From the NCBI GenBank assembly GCA_022820485.1, contig JAJEFJ010000068.1, positions 1 to 64,000 on the forward strand: 64,000 bases of DNA. Direction: 5' to 3'. This DNA is from Candidatus Latescibacterota bacterium (GTDB taxonomy: Bacteria; Latescibacterota; UBA2968; UBA8231). Position 1 is the stretch's first letter, and every line of letters begins with the position of its first letter. A program made the translations under genes and the position numbers. Below, piece by piece: positions 1 to 8,613 of this stretch. Below the pieces are notes generated by a model. It saw only the letters and a program-made list of their open reading frames with translations. It did not search any database and was not told the DNA's origin.

Positions 1-2
1 CG

Positions 3-113
3 TGGTTGATGAACTTTCGCCGCCATGCCAGAGATTATGAGGTCTTGACCCGACATAGCGAAGCCTTAATTCAGATCGCCATGATCCACTTGCTACTCAA
101 ACGGATCAAATAG
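3..113 (+). pseudogene. IS5-like transposase, C-terminal fragment
   Basis: Frame 3 reads from the window edge to a TAG at 111-113 and gives about 36 residues containing FRRHARDYEVLTRH and ending LLLKRIK. This matches the conserved C-terminus of IS5-family (IS427-like) DDE transposases, where the block after the catalytic Glu reads much like 'RRLARDYE'. The rest of the gene lies outside the window, so its intactness is unknown. The IS end follows within 30 bp. It has no relation to the GHKL gene that follows except that the element has interrupted that gene. Confidence 0.8.
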
Positions 114-142
114 GAAAATGGGGTTTTCAGACAGCTTCTAAG
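114..142. repeat. Putative right end (terminal inverted repeat) of the IS5-like element
   Basis: The short non-coding tail after the transposase stop ends with TCAGACAGCTTCTAAG (127-142). The same 16 bases recur at 55432-55447, which supports their being a transposon end. After position 142 the sequence becomes GHKL-ATPase coding sequence. The exact end (TTCTA or TTCTAAG) cannot be fixed without the other IS end. Confidence 0.6.
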
Positions 143-160
143 TCTGAATTTGACGGGATT

Positions 161-1504
161 ATGACTGGATTTCGCGGGATCGGTATTTGGGCCGGGTTTC
201 AGGCGTGTGCCAGATTGGTGATTGAAACGACCAAGGAAGGCGATGGGAAACGCTACCGTCTCGCGATTGACTTCGAGGAAATCCTCGAACATGTGAATGA
301 AGACATCAACATCAAGGTGTTACTTGACGATCGCTTTCGCATCGAAGCAGATGAAGCCCCGGAGACCAACCACTATACGAACGTCAAGCTTATTGGACTT
401 CAGCGTGAATACCTCAAGTTGACTGATGTTGATGAGCTAAAGCGGATTGTAAGCCAGAATCTTCCCTGCAGGATTGACCCGCAGTTTGAACATGAGACAG
501 ATCTCAGCCGACGCCTACATGAGATTGAAGGCTATCAGGAGTTTCCGATCTTCGTTGAAGGCGGGGAAGTCTTCCAACAGTTTCCGGAGAACCTCAAAGC
601 ACCTCGCTTTGAGACGCTCAAGACAAATGACGAGGAGTATGCACTCTGCTGGTATTGTTCGGCCGATCGCTCGATTACGACTCGGCCCTTTCAATACCGT
701 AGTTTCCGCCTTCGCGTTCGCAACTTTGCGGTTGGGCCGGTTGGAATATACGATGGTGAGGATGGGTCGGAATTCGGGATTGTAAACAAGCTGTCTAGCC
801 GCGCACATCTCAATTGGCACGTTGGTGCGGTCCACATCACGAATCCCGACATCATACCAGACACTCCTCGTACAGCACTTGAGCTTGATGCGATGGCTCG
901 CCGAGCCATCGTAGCGATTCGTGGCTTTTATGAGGACCGCATCGCGGACAGCCGAGCCCTGTCGCAGTTCAATACGAAGAAGAAAGAACTAGAATCCGCA
1001 CAAGCAACCGTCGATGACTCAAATGATGTTCCCATCGATAAAATTTCGGCTCAACTGCAGACGCTCACGCAACAGCGGGGGTTGACGCAGGGCAGGGTTC
1101 CGCAAGACAAGGTGAAGCGTTGTCTTCGTAGACTGTTATCCGCGCGGGATATAAAAAACCGTCGAAATGGACTAATTATCGCACTCACGGAGCTGCTAGA
1201 AAAGAAAGCTAAAGACGAGGTTGAAGAGGACATCAACGAAAACATTGAAGACAATGAGCCAGATAAGGATAAAGGCAATGTGAAGGATGAAGGCAATGTG
1301 AAGGATGAAGGCAATGTGGGGGATGAAGGCAATGTGGAAGATGACGCCCAACCGAGTGATGAAGACCATTCCGAGTTCAATGCTGAAGTCCTGCTTTCTG
1401 ACATCTTCCACGTGGTTAGAAACAAGCTAGCGGGTGATGACGAGGCTATCACTGAGGTCTGCGAAGAGATTGATAAGGTCTTTCGCCGATATAGATTGAT
1501 TTAG
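161..1504 (+). pseudogene. GHKL (HSP90/MORC-like) ATPase, 5' part removed by IS insertion
   Basis: The protein begins within the GHKL fold: GFRGIG near residue 3 is the G2 (GxxGxG-type) lid motif, and the preceding in-frame codons (SKSEFDG) also fit such ATPases. The N box (ExxxNAxDA) and G1 motif (DxGxG), normally upstream, are missing because the IS end lies at 142. The rest looks like a transducer-type middle domain, a charged region with a short tandem repeat, and a helical C-terminus. The ATG at 161 is the first available start but makes an ATPase unable to bind ATP, so I treat it as a broken gene. The 11-nt gap to the next gene suggests they were one operon. Confidence 0.7.
1272..1341 (+). 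repeat. 18-bp coding minisatellite in the GHKL fragment
   Basis: About four copies of an 18-bp unit (consensus AAGGATGAAGGCAATGTG) encode a repeating KDEGNV hexapeptide within an acidic linker. Copies are nearly identical, with changes in the third and fourth. The unit length is a multiple of three, so copy-number change would not break the frame. Confidence 0.85.
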
Positions 1505-1515
1505 TTAGTAATGTA

Positions 1516-2367
1516 ATGCCATACAATCGGTTTCCAGACAGTCTAGCCAAGCGTGAGCTGCGTCGACGTGACGCCCGGGGTATTAGGGCATTTCGATCTT
1601 CGCAAAATATGGAACTGGGCCTAGCGTACTGCGGAATGCCAAGTGTTGAATTTTTGGATGTTGTGGAGTGGCAGGACGCATTGCGATCCGTGTGTGCAGT
1701 GGAAATGGAGAAAGACGTCCTGTCAGACATGGTCATCGAATGGGATTGTAGATCACTCGGTTTGGAAGTAAAATTCGTTCATGACAATATTCTAGAATTC
1801 TTGGTAAATTCTGACAATGTCTATGACCTTTACAATTTGGATTTCTACAGTGGATTCGTGTATCCAACCGCGAGCGGGAACTCTCGGTGTGTCAATTCAG
1901 TTCGCAGCCTTATTCACCGACAATCGCAACGAAGTCACTCATTCATCTTAATCGCAACGTTTAACGTCCGCGACCAGGGGGCCGAGGAGTACGGTCAGTT
2001 CATTGACAACGTTCCGCAGGTTTTGCGTAGCTGGATAGGTGTTGAGGAGTGCTGTGAAGCTCACCGCCGAAACCAAGCAATGCGAATCAAGTTGTGCTTT
2101 CCATTTCTATGCTTGCAAGTCGGAATGTCAAATGGTTTTGCTGTGCGCTTCGAACCGCCCACAGTTTATAGTAGCTCCACAACAGGCCCAAACGGTGAGA
2201 AAAGTGTCCATCAACTTGTTCATTTTTATAGCGAATTCCTGAAGCAACCGGGAGCTCTGCCCGATCCGACGCTAGCAGAACATCTCGCAAAGATAATCAA
2301 CTACCCTCTGCGGCGATTGGACGGGATGATCCCACGGATCGAGACCTATCCGCCGCAGGTCGAATGA
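1516..2367 (+). CDS. Protein of unknown function, possibly methyltransferase-like
   Basis: The 283-residue protein is not recognised with confidence. It starts 11 nt after the GHKL fragment and probably shares its operon. A few features recall a Rossmann methyltransferase: an AYCGMPSVEFLDV segment (about 37-49) where motif I would be, AVEMEKD (about 60-66) as a possible motif II acidic strand, and YNLDFYSG (about 105-112) like a motif IV acidic strand. The glycine-rich loop is poor, so catalysis is doubtful. The C-terminal half has many hydrophobic strands and no clear motif. It ends 21 nt before the convergent radical SAM gene. Base composition is AT-richer than the housekeeping end of the window. 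Confidence 0.6.
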   Translation: MPYNRFPDSLAKRELRRRDARGIRAFRSSQNMELGLAYCGMPSVEFLDVVEWQDALRSVCAVEMEKDVLSDMVIEWDCRSLGLEVKFVHDNILEFLVNSDNVYDLYNLDFYSGFVYPTASGNSRCVNSVRSLIHRQSQRSHSFILIATFNVRDQGAEEYGQFIDNVPQVLRSWIGVEECCEAHRRNQAMRIKLCFPFLCLQVGMSNGFAVRFEPPTVYSSSTTGPNGEKSVHQLVHFYSEFLKQPGALPDPTLAEHLAKIINYPLRRLDGMIPRIETYPPQVE

Positions 2368-2388
2368 CCAGCGGCTTGACGTAGCCAA

Positions 2389-3957
2389 TCAGACGGATAT
2401 CGGTTCCATCGCGTTGTACACTTCTCGGAACGCCCTCGCTACTCGGCCCTCGCCGCCGAGATTGAAACTCGCGTTGCGAACTTTCGCATTGAGTCTCCAC
2501 ATCAACCCTTCGATTGAGCTGTAGTCGTGTACCGATAGTGACTTGTACTTGCGGCGATTGTAATCGAGGAAAGGGAGCAGCTTCCCATTCAAGTGGTGTA
2601 AATCGAAACCTTTGTCTTCGATATACGGTCGGTACTGCTCGAACAATGGCGTGCTCGGCACTGGAGTGAACAGCATGGGAATCACGGAGCCGACACGGCT
2701 TGAGGCAAATGTGATTGTATCGTACACCGCTTGCAGGTCTTCGTCTGGCAAGCCGAAGAGAATGAAGCAGTTGATGTCTTGGCAACGCAACTTGAAGCCG
2801 GCCTTCTCCGCGTTGTTCAACGCGTAGAAAAACTTGTCCATGTTTGTGTGCGTCCGTTGCCACGATTTGGCCATGTTCGCATTGACGGTTTCGAGCGGCA
2901 GGTATAACCTCTTGAAGCCAGCGTCACGCATCAGTTGGACGGTGTCTTCGTGCAGCAGGCGGACTTCAATTCCCTCTGGTGCGTGTAACTCGATCCCTTT
3001 CAGATCGCGGTCGTCACGAATCAGTCGGCAAAGCTGCGTGAAATTATCTCTGCCGAGTAGCAGGTTGTCCTCGTAGAAACAGAATTCGCGAATTCCTTGC
3101 TCAAACCGCCGTTTGATCTCATCGTAGGCAACCTCGTATTCCCGAACCCAGATCTTTCGACCTTCGTTCAAAACGTTGGCCGAACAGTAAGCACACTTGA
3201 AAGGGCAGCCGCGACTCGTCGTCATGATGAGGTAATCGGGCAATCTCTCGCCTTTTGCGCCATCTTCGTCGTCGCCTGCACCGTCCTTGTCGTACAACTC
3301 AATGGCAAGTGGGAGTGGATTCGCATCGGGAATCGTCGCGGATACTACGATGTCATGTTTCTTCTGCTCGGCATTAAGCGGATCCAGCTCGCGACCCATT
3401 AAGTGCAGTGGATCATTTAACCCGAGGTTCTGCATCGCGTGTTCGGGAATGAGCGTCGGATAGATTCCACCAACACGGAACACGGCCTTCGGAAACACTT
3501 GTCGACAGACTTCGATCACGTCGCGAGTGCTTTCCCACCAGTACGTCATGATCGACGAAATCCAGATTTCATCTGGCTCTGGAAAAGCTACTTCGTCGAA
3601 CAGCGATTCACGCACATACCTCGCACGTGCCTTGATCGCTTCAAGCCGTTTCCGCAGTTCCTTTAGCGGCATACCGAACACGTACTCGATCTTTTCGTCG
3701 GGCTGCGGTTCGTAGTCCGTCCACTTGTCCGGCGTGAAGGGTTTTTCCGCTGAGCCGAGTTTTCGTACACACCGCATCTGTTTGGGCACGGTTCGCCGCT
3801 TGTTGGCCTCCATGCAGTCGATCAGCTTCAGCATGTAGCCCTTGCCCTGAAGCCATGATGCGACACGCAACAAGCCATAGGGCATGCTCCAGTTCGCCCA
3901 ATACTGTACGTCGTAGACAGGCGGGCTAATCAATAATGCTGAGGGGGGACGCTTCAA
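2389..3957 (-). CDS. B12-binding domain / radical SAM protein
   Basis: The N-terminus (ALLISPPVYDVQY, then a domain with SSIMTYWW and FRVGGIYPT) resembles the cobalamin-binding Rossmann domain found ahead of many radical SAM domains. The radical SAM core follows with an intact CX3CX2C motif (RGCPFKCAYCS, about residue 250) for the [4Fe-4S] cluster, and conserved downstream segments (YEDNLL, LPLETVN, FILFGLPDE). I chose the TTG at 3957 because GAGG lies about 9 nt upstream and it gives a 32-nt overlap with the upstream gene; an ATG at 4002 would add 15 residues and a 77-nt overlap. It is last in an operon behind a degenerate homologue and a GHKL ATPase. Substrate unknown. Confidence 0.8.
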   Translation of the reverse strand: MKRPPSALLISPPVYDVQYWANWSMPYGLLRVASWLQGKGYMLKLIDCMEANKRRTVPKQMRCVRKLGSAEKPFTPDKWTDYEPQPDEKIEYVFGMPLKELRKRLEAIKARARYVRESLFDEVAFPEPDEIWISSIMTYWWESTRDVIEVCRQVFPKAVFRVGGIYPTLIPEHAMQNLGLNDPLHLMGRELDPLNAEQKKHDIVVSATIPDANPLPLAIELYDKDGAGDDEDGAKGERLPDYLIMTTSRGCPFKCAYCSANVLNEGRKIWVREYEVAYDEIKRRFEQGIREFCFYEDNLLLGRDNFTQLCRLIRDDRDLKGIELHAPEGIEVRLLHEDTVQLMRDAGFKRLYLPLETVNANMAKSWQRTHTNMDKFFYALNNAEKAGFKLRCQDINCFILFGLPDEDLQAVYDTITFASSRVGSVIPMLFTPVPSTPLFEQYRPYIEDKGFDLHHLNGKLLPFLDYNRRKYKSLSVHDYSSIEGLMWRLNAKVRNASFNLGGEGRVARAFREVYNAMEPISV

Positions 3958-5281
3958 GATTCCAAACCTCGCGGTGTAAACTGTTTCGCAGCAACTCGGC
4001 ACCCATACTGCCGTTCAACAAGTCGAACGACCGGTTCCGTACTTTCTCGTTGAGGAACGCCGCCATTCTGTAGAGGTCATGGTACTCGTTCCGGGTGATT
4101 CCGTTGTACTCAGCGAACGGAAATCTGTGTGGAGACAGATCAGCGTACGGAAGATCGTCCAGATACTCCTTGTGTTGTTCGTACAGCTCTGTTCCCGGCA
4201 CGGCTGTGTACGGCTTGAGGATAACACTCCCAAACGTGCTGAGCACGGTGAAACTACGACGGACGATCCCTTCTAAGGCTTCGTCCGGACGTCCAATCCA
4301 CACAAATCCGCAGGTTTTGTTTCCATCAGAAAGATCAATCTCCGCTTCCAGCAGGTAGGCCCGACACTGCTCGTATGCGGCCTCGTCTAACTCCAATTCC
4401 TCCTCGGATTGCTCAAAGTACAGCTCCGCGAACGTTCGTTCCGCGAACATCTTCGCTAAGTCTGGCGTGACCCGTTCGGGATGCAGTCCCGATACCCCAT
4501 AAAATCTCAGGTGCTGGTGGAGGTTCTTCGTGCTCTCGACGATCTCCCGAAGTGGCTTTCCCTTGTCGCGGCAAATGTCGTCCTCGGCATCAAACACGGC
4601 AACGCGAAATACTCCGAGTTCGGTTGCTTCCTTGATCGCAGGGATGGCTGTAGCTGGGTTGAGAGGCACCGAAACAAATGGAGGTTTCTCGGCTGCGTAG
4701 AGCTTCAGTGATGATCCTTTGTCGGCATACTTTAGCGGCGTCCTGACGATCAGGTCGGCATCGCAGAAGTCCACTGCGTTGTCCAGCATAAATCGTGGGT
4801 AGTTGCCTAGCACCGCCAGTGTCGCGTCCGGCAACCAAAGGCGTAGCTTCGTGCATAATTGGTGAATGCTGGCGTACCAATAGCTGCACAGCGAAGTGAT
4901 CCACACTTGGGTTGGCTCGCCTCGCTTGTTGCCGGCACGTCGCTCGACCAACCAGTCATTGAGTGCGTCGAATGGTTTTCCGAATCTCCACATCGGATAT
5001 GTGTAGGCAAAGTCTCCGTCACCGACTTCTTTGTATCGCTCTTGCCCGATCAGCCCTTTCTTTTGAACGCGGCCTTTGGGGTCGGGTAGCATGAAGTCAA
5101 ACAGCTCAACGCTGCATTTCTTGCTGCTCTTGAGGTACGCCCCGACCCTGAGTAGATCCAGTGGTTGATTCCACCGCAGCCAGCTATAGCGTGTCTCGAA
5201 CACTGGTGGGTTTACCAGCAGTATCCGATCACCCTTTTGCACCTGCTTCAGCAGTGCTTGTCCTGTGACAGACTTAGTCAT
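3926..5281 (-). CDS. Degenerate B12/radical-SAM-like protein without Fe-S cysteines
   Basis: The 451-residue protein parallels its downstream neighbour: an N-terminal ILLVNPPVFETRYSWLRW segment, a SLCSYWYASIHQL segment matching the neighbour's SSIMTYWWES, and a similar tail (KPYTAVPGTELYEQ, NEKVRNRSFDLL versus TPVPSTPLFEQ, NAKVRNASFNLG). No CX3CX2C motif occurs where the radical SAM core should start, so it probably cannot bind the SAM cluster. It looks like a paralogue turned structural or regulatory partner. Its ATG overlaps the stop of the GHKL gene (ATGACTAA), which indicates translational coupling. Its own 3' end overlaps the active paralogue's start. Function unknown. Confidence 0.75.
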   Translation of the reverse strand: MTKSVTGQALLKQVQKGDRILLVNPPVFETRYSWLRWNQPLDLLRVGAYLKSSKKCSVELFDFMLPDPKGRVQKKGLIGQERYKEVGDGDFAYTYPMWRFGKPFDALNDWLVERRAGNKRGEPTQVWITSLCSYWYASIHQLCTKLRLWLPDATLAVLGNYPRFMLDNAVDFCDADLIVRTPLKYADKGSSLKLYAAEKPPFVSVPLNPATAIPAIKEATELGVFRVAVFDAEDDICRDKGKPLREIVESTKNLHQHLRFYGVSGLHPERVTPDLAKMFAERTFAELYFEQSEEELELDEAAYEQCRAYLLEAEIDLSDGNKTCGFVWIGRPDEALEGIVRRSFTVLSTFGSVILKPYTAVPGTELYEQHKEYLDDLPYADLSPHRFPFAEYNGITRNEYHDLYRMAAFLNEKVRNRSFDLLNGSMGAELLRNSLHREVWNLEASPLSIID

Positions 5282-7241
5282 TGGGCTGCGTAGTGAAAGA
5301 CAACAGCGTTATGGCCATTTCCATCATCTGATCGGCGTCGCCATCGGCTGCTGTTCGTGCCAGTACCCATGCTAGGGCAGTCCGCAGGAATCCCCGCTCG
5401 TCCATCTGCAACTTTGCAGCGTGGCCCCAATTGACGAGAATTCGGTCCTCCTTGAAGTCGATTTCAGCGATCGGTTGACTCGCCGTGCCCTTCTTGTGGA
5501 TGACGTCAAACCGCCGTTTGAACAACACGAGTCCGTTGTCCCATTCAGGGCGAGATACGTCGATTGTCACCTGTGCTTTCTCATAGTCGATTGCTGCTGC
5601 TTCCGACCGGCGTCTCGCCTGATTGACCGCCATTCCGGCCACTTTGTTGGGAACGTCAAATCCTGCCGGCTTCGCGGATACCAACCCATTTGAGTGCGAT
5701 TTGTTCGACTTGAGCATCTCACGTATCGCTCTCGCTTGTTTTCCTCCGTCTGTCATCAGGTGTGTTACCCCCGCCGACACATCGTCCATCGCGCGCCGGA
5801 TGCACGCCGCACGACTCAAGGTGGTGTTGAGTGACGACCTCGCTTGGCTTCGTTTCAAGACGGCGTCGATCGTCCTGCCGAGATAGCCGCCAACCTTTTC
5901 ACCGTCGCCACGGAAATACCGACGCAGGGTGAGAAAATCGCCACTCTCTTCGTAGAAATCCTCGCGACCTGGATTGAGTGCATCCACCGCGTCCAAGCCG
6001 CTCATCACATTTATCTCGCCAGTGATCTGGCTCAATGCGGCTTTATGTGCTCCCGTTAGGAGGAATTCTGCACCGAGAAACGTCGGATCTCCGATGGCGA
6101 CACCGCGGACGCGTATCGAAACGCCTCGATACTCGGCTGGGAACACGACGCTTTCGTAGCCGAGAAGAAACCCCTTTGCGACAAGACCACCCTCGTTGAT
6201 GTCTACCTCCGTGATCATATCTTTGTACAGCGTCGCTGCATCCGGCTCGAACGGATAGAGAGGACGAGTCAACTCGCGCTCCGTTTCGCCGTGTCGGAGA
6301 GTCAGTTTGTCCAGTGTAGGTGGCGACGCATCCTCCAAGAGGGCTTCAAGATGCCCAGCTTGATCTGATGCCGTTGCGTAGCCGATTGGCGTGCAACGAG
6401 ACAAGTGCCACGCGACCTGTTCAAACCCGCTGCGACTCGCAACATTTCGAACGAAGCCCTTCCGGCGGTCTGCTCTGAGTTCGCGTTTGACAAACGACTT
6501 CAATCCTTCGATCGAGACCGTTGTCCCGCCCTTTGATTCCCGTGGTAGTTCGCGAACTTCAATCAACGTGAAATCGGACAGCTTTTCGAGATCGGCAGAA
6601 TCCGCAAGTTTGAGCAAACGATCAAAATCCAGAGTCGCTTGGAAACCCAACCTTTTACAGTCGATCGTAATTGCAATGTCGACCGGACCAAAGTCCTTCT
6701 TGAAGTCAAGGCGACCAGTATTCGCGTTCAATTTGTAGTTGGTAGCAGCAACCTTTGGCCGTTTTCCAGGGCGCGTCACCTCGAATCTGCACACTTTATT
6801 GAGTAATTGCGGGTCAATTGGTACTCCGAGAACGCTGACGATGTCGATGGACGGCGACGTCTCCTCGACCGGATATGTTTGTTTGAACTGACGAGGACTG
6901 CTCGAAGTAACGACCATCCGATCGCAGTAGCGAGCAAGTGCAAGGAAGCCTATGCCCTTATTCCCAATGCGGCTCCGCTTTTTCTTCGGCGTCGTTCCCT
7001 TTGACCATTTGCGACTGCTGCCACCGATCCGCGTGAAGTCGGATCGAAACTCAAACGGACTCATCCCGTTGCCGTCATCCGAAATGGTCGCAGACGTGAA
7101 GTTGTCCGCAAACTCGATTGAAACATCGGCCGCGTCGGCGTCGTACGCGTTGCTGACGAGTTCTTTGAATGCTTTGATGAACGGCTTGTAGACGCCGGAC
7201 AGCTCTCGAAGAATCGACGGATCAACGCCGCCGACGCTCAT
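5274..7241 (-). CDS. GHKL ATPase (HSP90/MORC-like)
   Basis: About 655 residues with all nucleotide-binding motifs: N box ELVSNAYDADA (E27, N31), G1 DDGNGM (55-60) and G2 RIGNKGIGF (91-99). The first residues (SVGGVDPSILREL) are typical of HSP90-like/MORC-like proteins rather than histidine kinases, and no kinase dimerisation or receiver domain is seen. The long C-terminal part is unassigned. I used the ATG at 7241 because homology-like sequence begins there; the open frame extends to 7376 and a GTG at 7265 is also possible. It heads an operon of three overlapping genes with two radical-SAM-type proteins. A role in phage or DNA conflict is plausible from the island context but unproven. Confidence 0.8.
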   Translation of the reverse strand: MSVGGVDPSILRELSGVYKPFIKAFKELVSNAYDADAADVSIEFADNFTSATISDDGNGMSPFEFRSDFTRIGGSSRKWSKGTTPKKKRSRIGNKGIGFLALARYCDRMVVTSSSPRQFKQTYPVEETSPSIDIVSVLGVPIDPQLLNKVCRFEVTRPGKRPKVAATNYKLNANTGRLDFKKDFGPVDIAITIDCKRLGFQATLDFDRLLKLADSADLEKLSDFTLIEVRELPRESKGGTTVSIEGLKSFVKRELRADRRKGFVRNVASRSGFEQVAWHLSRCTPIGYATASDQAGHLEALLEDASPPTLDKLTLRHGETERELTRPLYPFEPDAATLYKDMITEVDINEGGLVAKGFLLGYESVVFPAEYRGVSIRVRGVAIGDPTFLGAEFLLTGAHKAALSQITGEINVMSGLDAVDALNPGREDFYEESGDFLTLRRYFRGDGEKVGGYLGRTIDAVLKRSQARSSLNTTLSRAACIRRAMDDVSAGVTHLMTDGGKQARAIREMLKSNKSHSNGLVSAKPAGFDVPNKVAGMAVNQARRRSEAAAIDYEKAQVTIDVSRPEWDNGLVLFKRRFDVIHKKGTASQPIAEIDFKEDRILVNWGHAAKLQMDERGFLRTALAWVLARTAADGDADQMMEMAITLLSFTTQPND

Positions 7242-7266
7242 TCCCTGCTTCGATGGTTCTCTCACT

Positions 7267-7440
7267 CTACTTTGCTTGCTTCTTGACTGTGGACGAGGGG
7301 ATGGGAAGAATAAACGGCATTTTCTCGTTCTCAGGCAAGGGGAATCTGGCTCGGGAAATAGCGCGGGTGCGGGCATCCACCCTCCGCAGTAGCGCTGCTA
7401 CCGAGTGTTCTTCGGGCGACAGAGGAAACGCCGTTCTCCC
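7267..7440 (-). pseudogene. Possible detached 3' end of the gene at 8.6-10.3 kb
   Basis: The minus strand here reads an open frame (RTAFPLSPEEHSVAALLRRV and onward) to a TAG at 7267, ending 25 nt before the GHKL ATG. It lies on the far side of the TnpB element from the gene 8591-10255, is on the same strand, and that gene loses its natural C-terminus exactly at the TnpB element. It may be the severed tail. The evidence is positional and the residue pattern is only suggestive. Confidence 0.35.
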
Positions 7441-7455
7441 TTTGGTTTTTACGGG

Positions 7456-7484
7456 TTGACAAGGTTTCCCATACGGACTGTATT
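7456..7484 (+). promoter_or_regulatory. Likely sigma70-type promoter of tnpB
   Basis: TTGACA at 7456-7461 is followed after 17 bp by TGTATT (7479-7484, four of six bases match TATAAT). The ATG of tnpB is only 7 nt further on, so transcripts from here would be almost leaderless. Confidence 0.4.
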
Positions 7485-7491
7485 GGTTTTT

Positions 7492-8613
7492 ATGAAGCGA
7501 GTTATTCAAATCCAACTGCTCCCCTCTGCCGATCAGGCCACGGCGCTCTTAGCGACCATGCAGCGTTTTAATGCCGCGTGTGATTGGGTCGCCGAGCGAG
7601 CCTTTGAGCGCAAGCTGGCCAACCGTTATGCCCTGCATAAGCTATACTATTATAAAGTGCGCCAGCAGTTTGACCTGCTTGGGCAAATGGCCTGTCTGAC
7701 CTTTGCCCAAGTGGCGGCGGCCTACAAGCGCGACAGGCGCAAAAAGGTGTCGTTTCGCCCGCTGGCGTCGATGCCGTATGACCGGCATCTGCTCCACTAC
7801 AGAGACTTCAAAGAAGTCTCCCTTTCTACGCTCCAAGGTCGCATCGTCGTGTCGATGGTCATGGGCGACTACCAAGCCAGCCAGCTCGGCCACGTCAAGC
7901 GGTATGCCGAGTTGGTGCGTCGGCGCGATGGCAAGTGGTTCTTGATGGCTACGGTCGAATGCGACGACGCTCCGCCGGTTGATCCTGACGACTTCCTCGG
8001 CATCGACTTGGGCATAGCCAACCTAGCCACGGACTCGGACGGTCAACGGCACTCGGGTGCCGACGTGGAGCGGGTGCGCGTAAAGTGTCAGACGTTGCGT
8101 CAGCGCCTTCAATCGGTGGCTGACCTGGCCAAAAACCATCGGGCGCGCAAGCGCATCCGCAAGAAGCTGCACCGGCGCGCGCGCAAAGAAGCCAACTTCC
8201 GTAGAAATACCAATCACGTCCTCTCCAAGCGACTCGTTGAGCAGGCTAAAGACACTATCCGGGGTATTGCCCTCGAAGACCTCAAGGGCATCCGGGATAG
8301 CATCCGGTTTCGCAAGCCTCAACGCGCCCGCATGGCGGGATGGGCTTTTGACCAACTGCGGCAGTTCATCGCCTACAAGGCGCAAGCGGCTGGCGTGTTG
8401 GTCAAGAGGGTCGATCCCAAGCATACTAGTCAAAGGTGTGCCGAGTGTGGCCATGTCGAGCGGGCCAATCGCTTATCTCAATCTGAGTTTTGTTGTCGTC
8501 GATGTGGGCACCAAGCTCATGCCGATGTCAACGCGGCTCGGAACATCCGAGCCAGGGCTCTGTGTCAACGAGCCTATAGTTTCGGCCTGCCTACCGCTGC
8601 GGCGGCCGGGTAA
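7492..8613 (+). CDS. tnpB: TnpB RNA-guided nuclease (IS605 OrfB family)
   Basis: The 373-residue protein has a complete RuvC-like site: D172 in GIDLGIANLATDSDG, E262 in ALEDLKGI and D345 in ADVNAARNI. A zinc finger (C316, C319, C335, C338) lies between the last two, and an Arg/Lys-rich helical region lies around 215-240. I chose the ATG at 7492 (MKRVIQIQL, the usual TnpB opening) rather than the longer open frame from 7405. TnpB cleaves DNA guided by an omega-RNA from the element's right end and helps keep the element in place. With no tnpA the element would depend on a transposase elsewhere. Confidence 0.92.
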   Translation: MKRVIQIQLLPSADQATALLATMQRFNAACDWVAERAFERKLANRYALHKLYYYKVRQQFDLLGQMACLTFAQVAAAYKRDRRKKVSFRPLASMPYDRHLLHYRDFKEVSLSTLQGRIVVSMVMGDYQASQLGHVKRYAELVRRRDGKWFLMATVECDDAPPVDPDDFLGIDLGIANLATDSDGQRHSGADVERVRVKCQTLRQRLQSVADLAKNHRARKRIRKKLHRRARKEANFRRNTNHVLSKRLVEQAKDTIRGIALEDLKGIRDSIRFRKPQRARMAGWAFDQLRQFIAYKAQAAGVLVKRVDPKHTSQRCAECGHVERANRLSQSEFCCRRCGHQAHADVNAARNIRARALCQRAYSFGLPTAAAAG

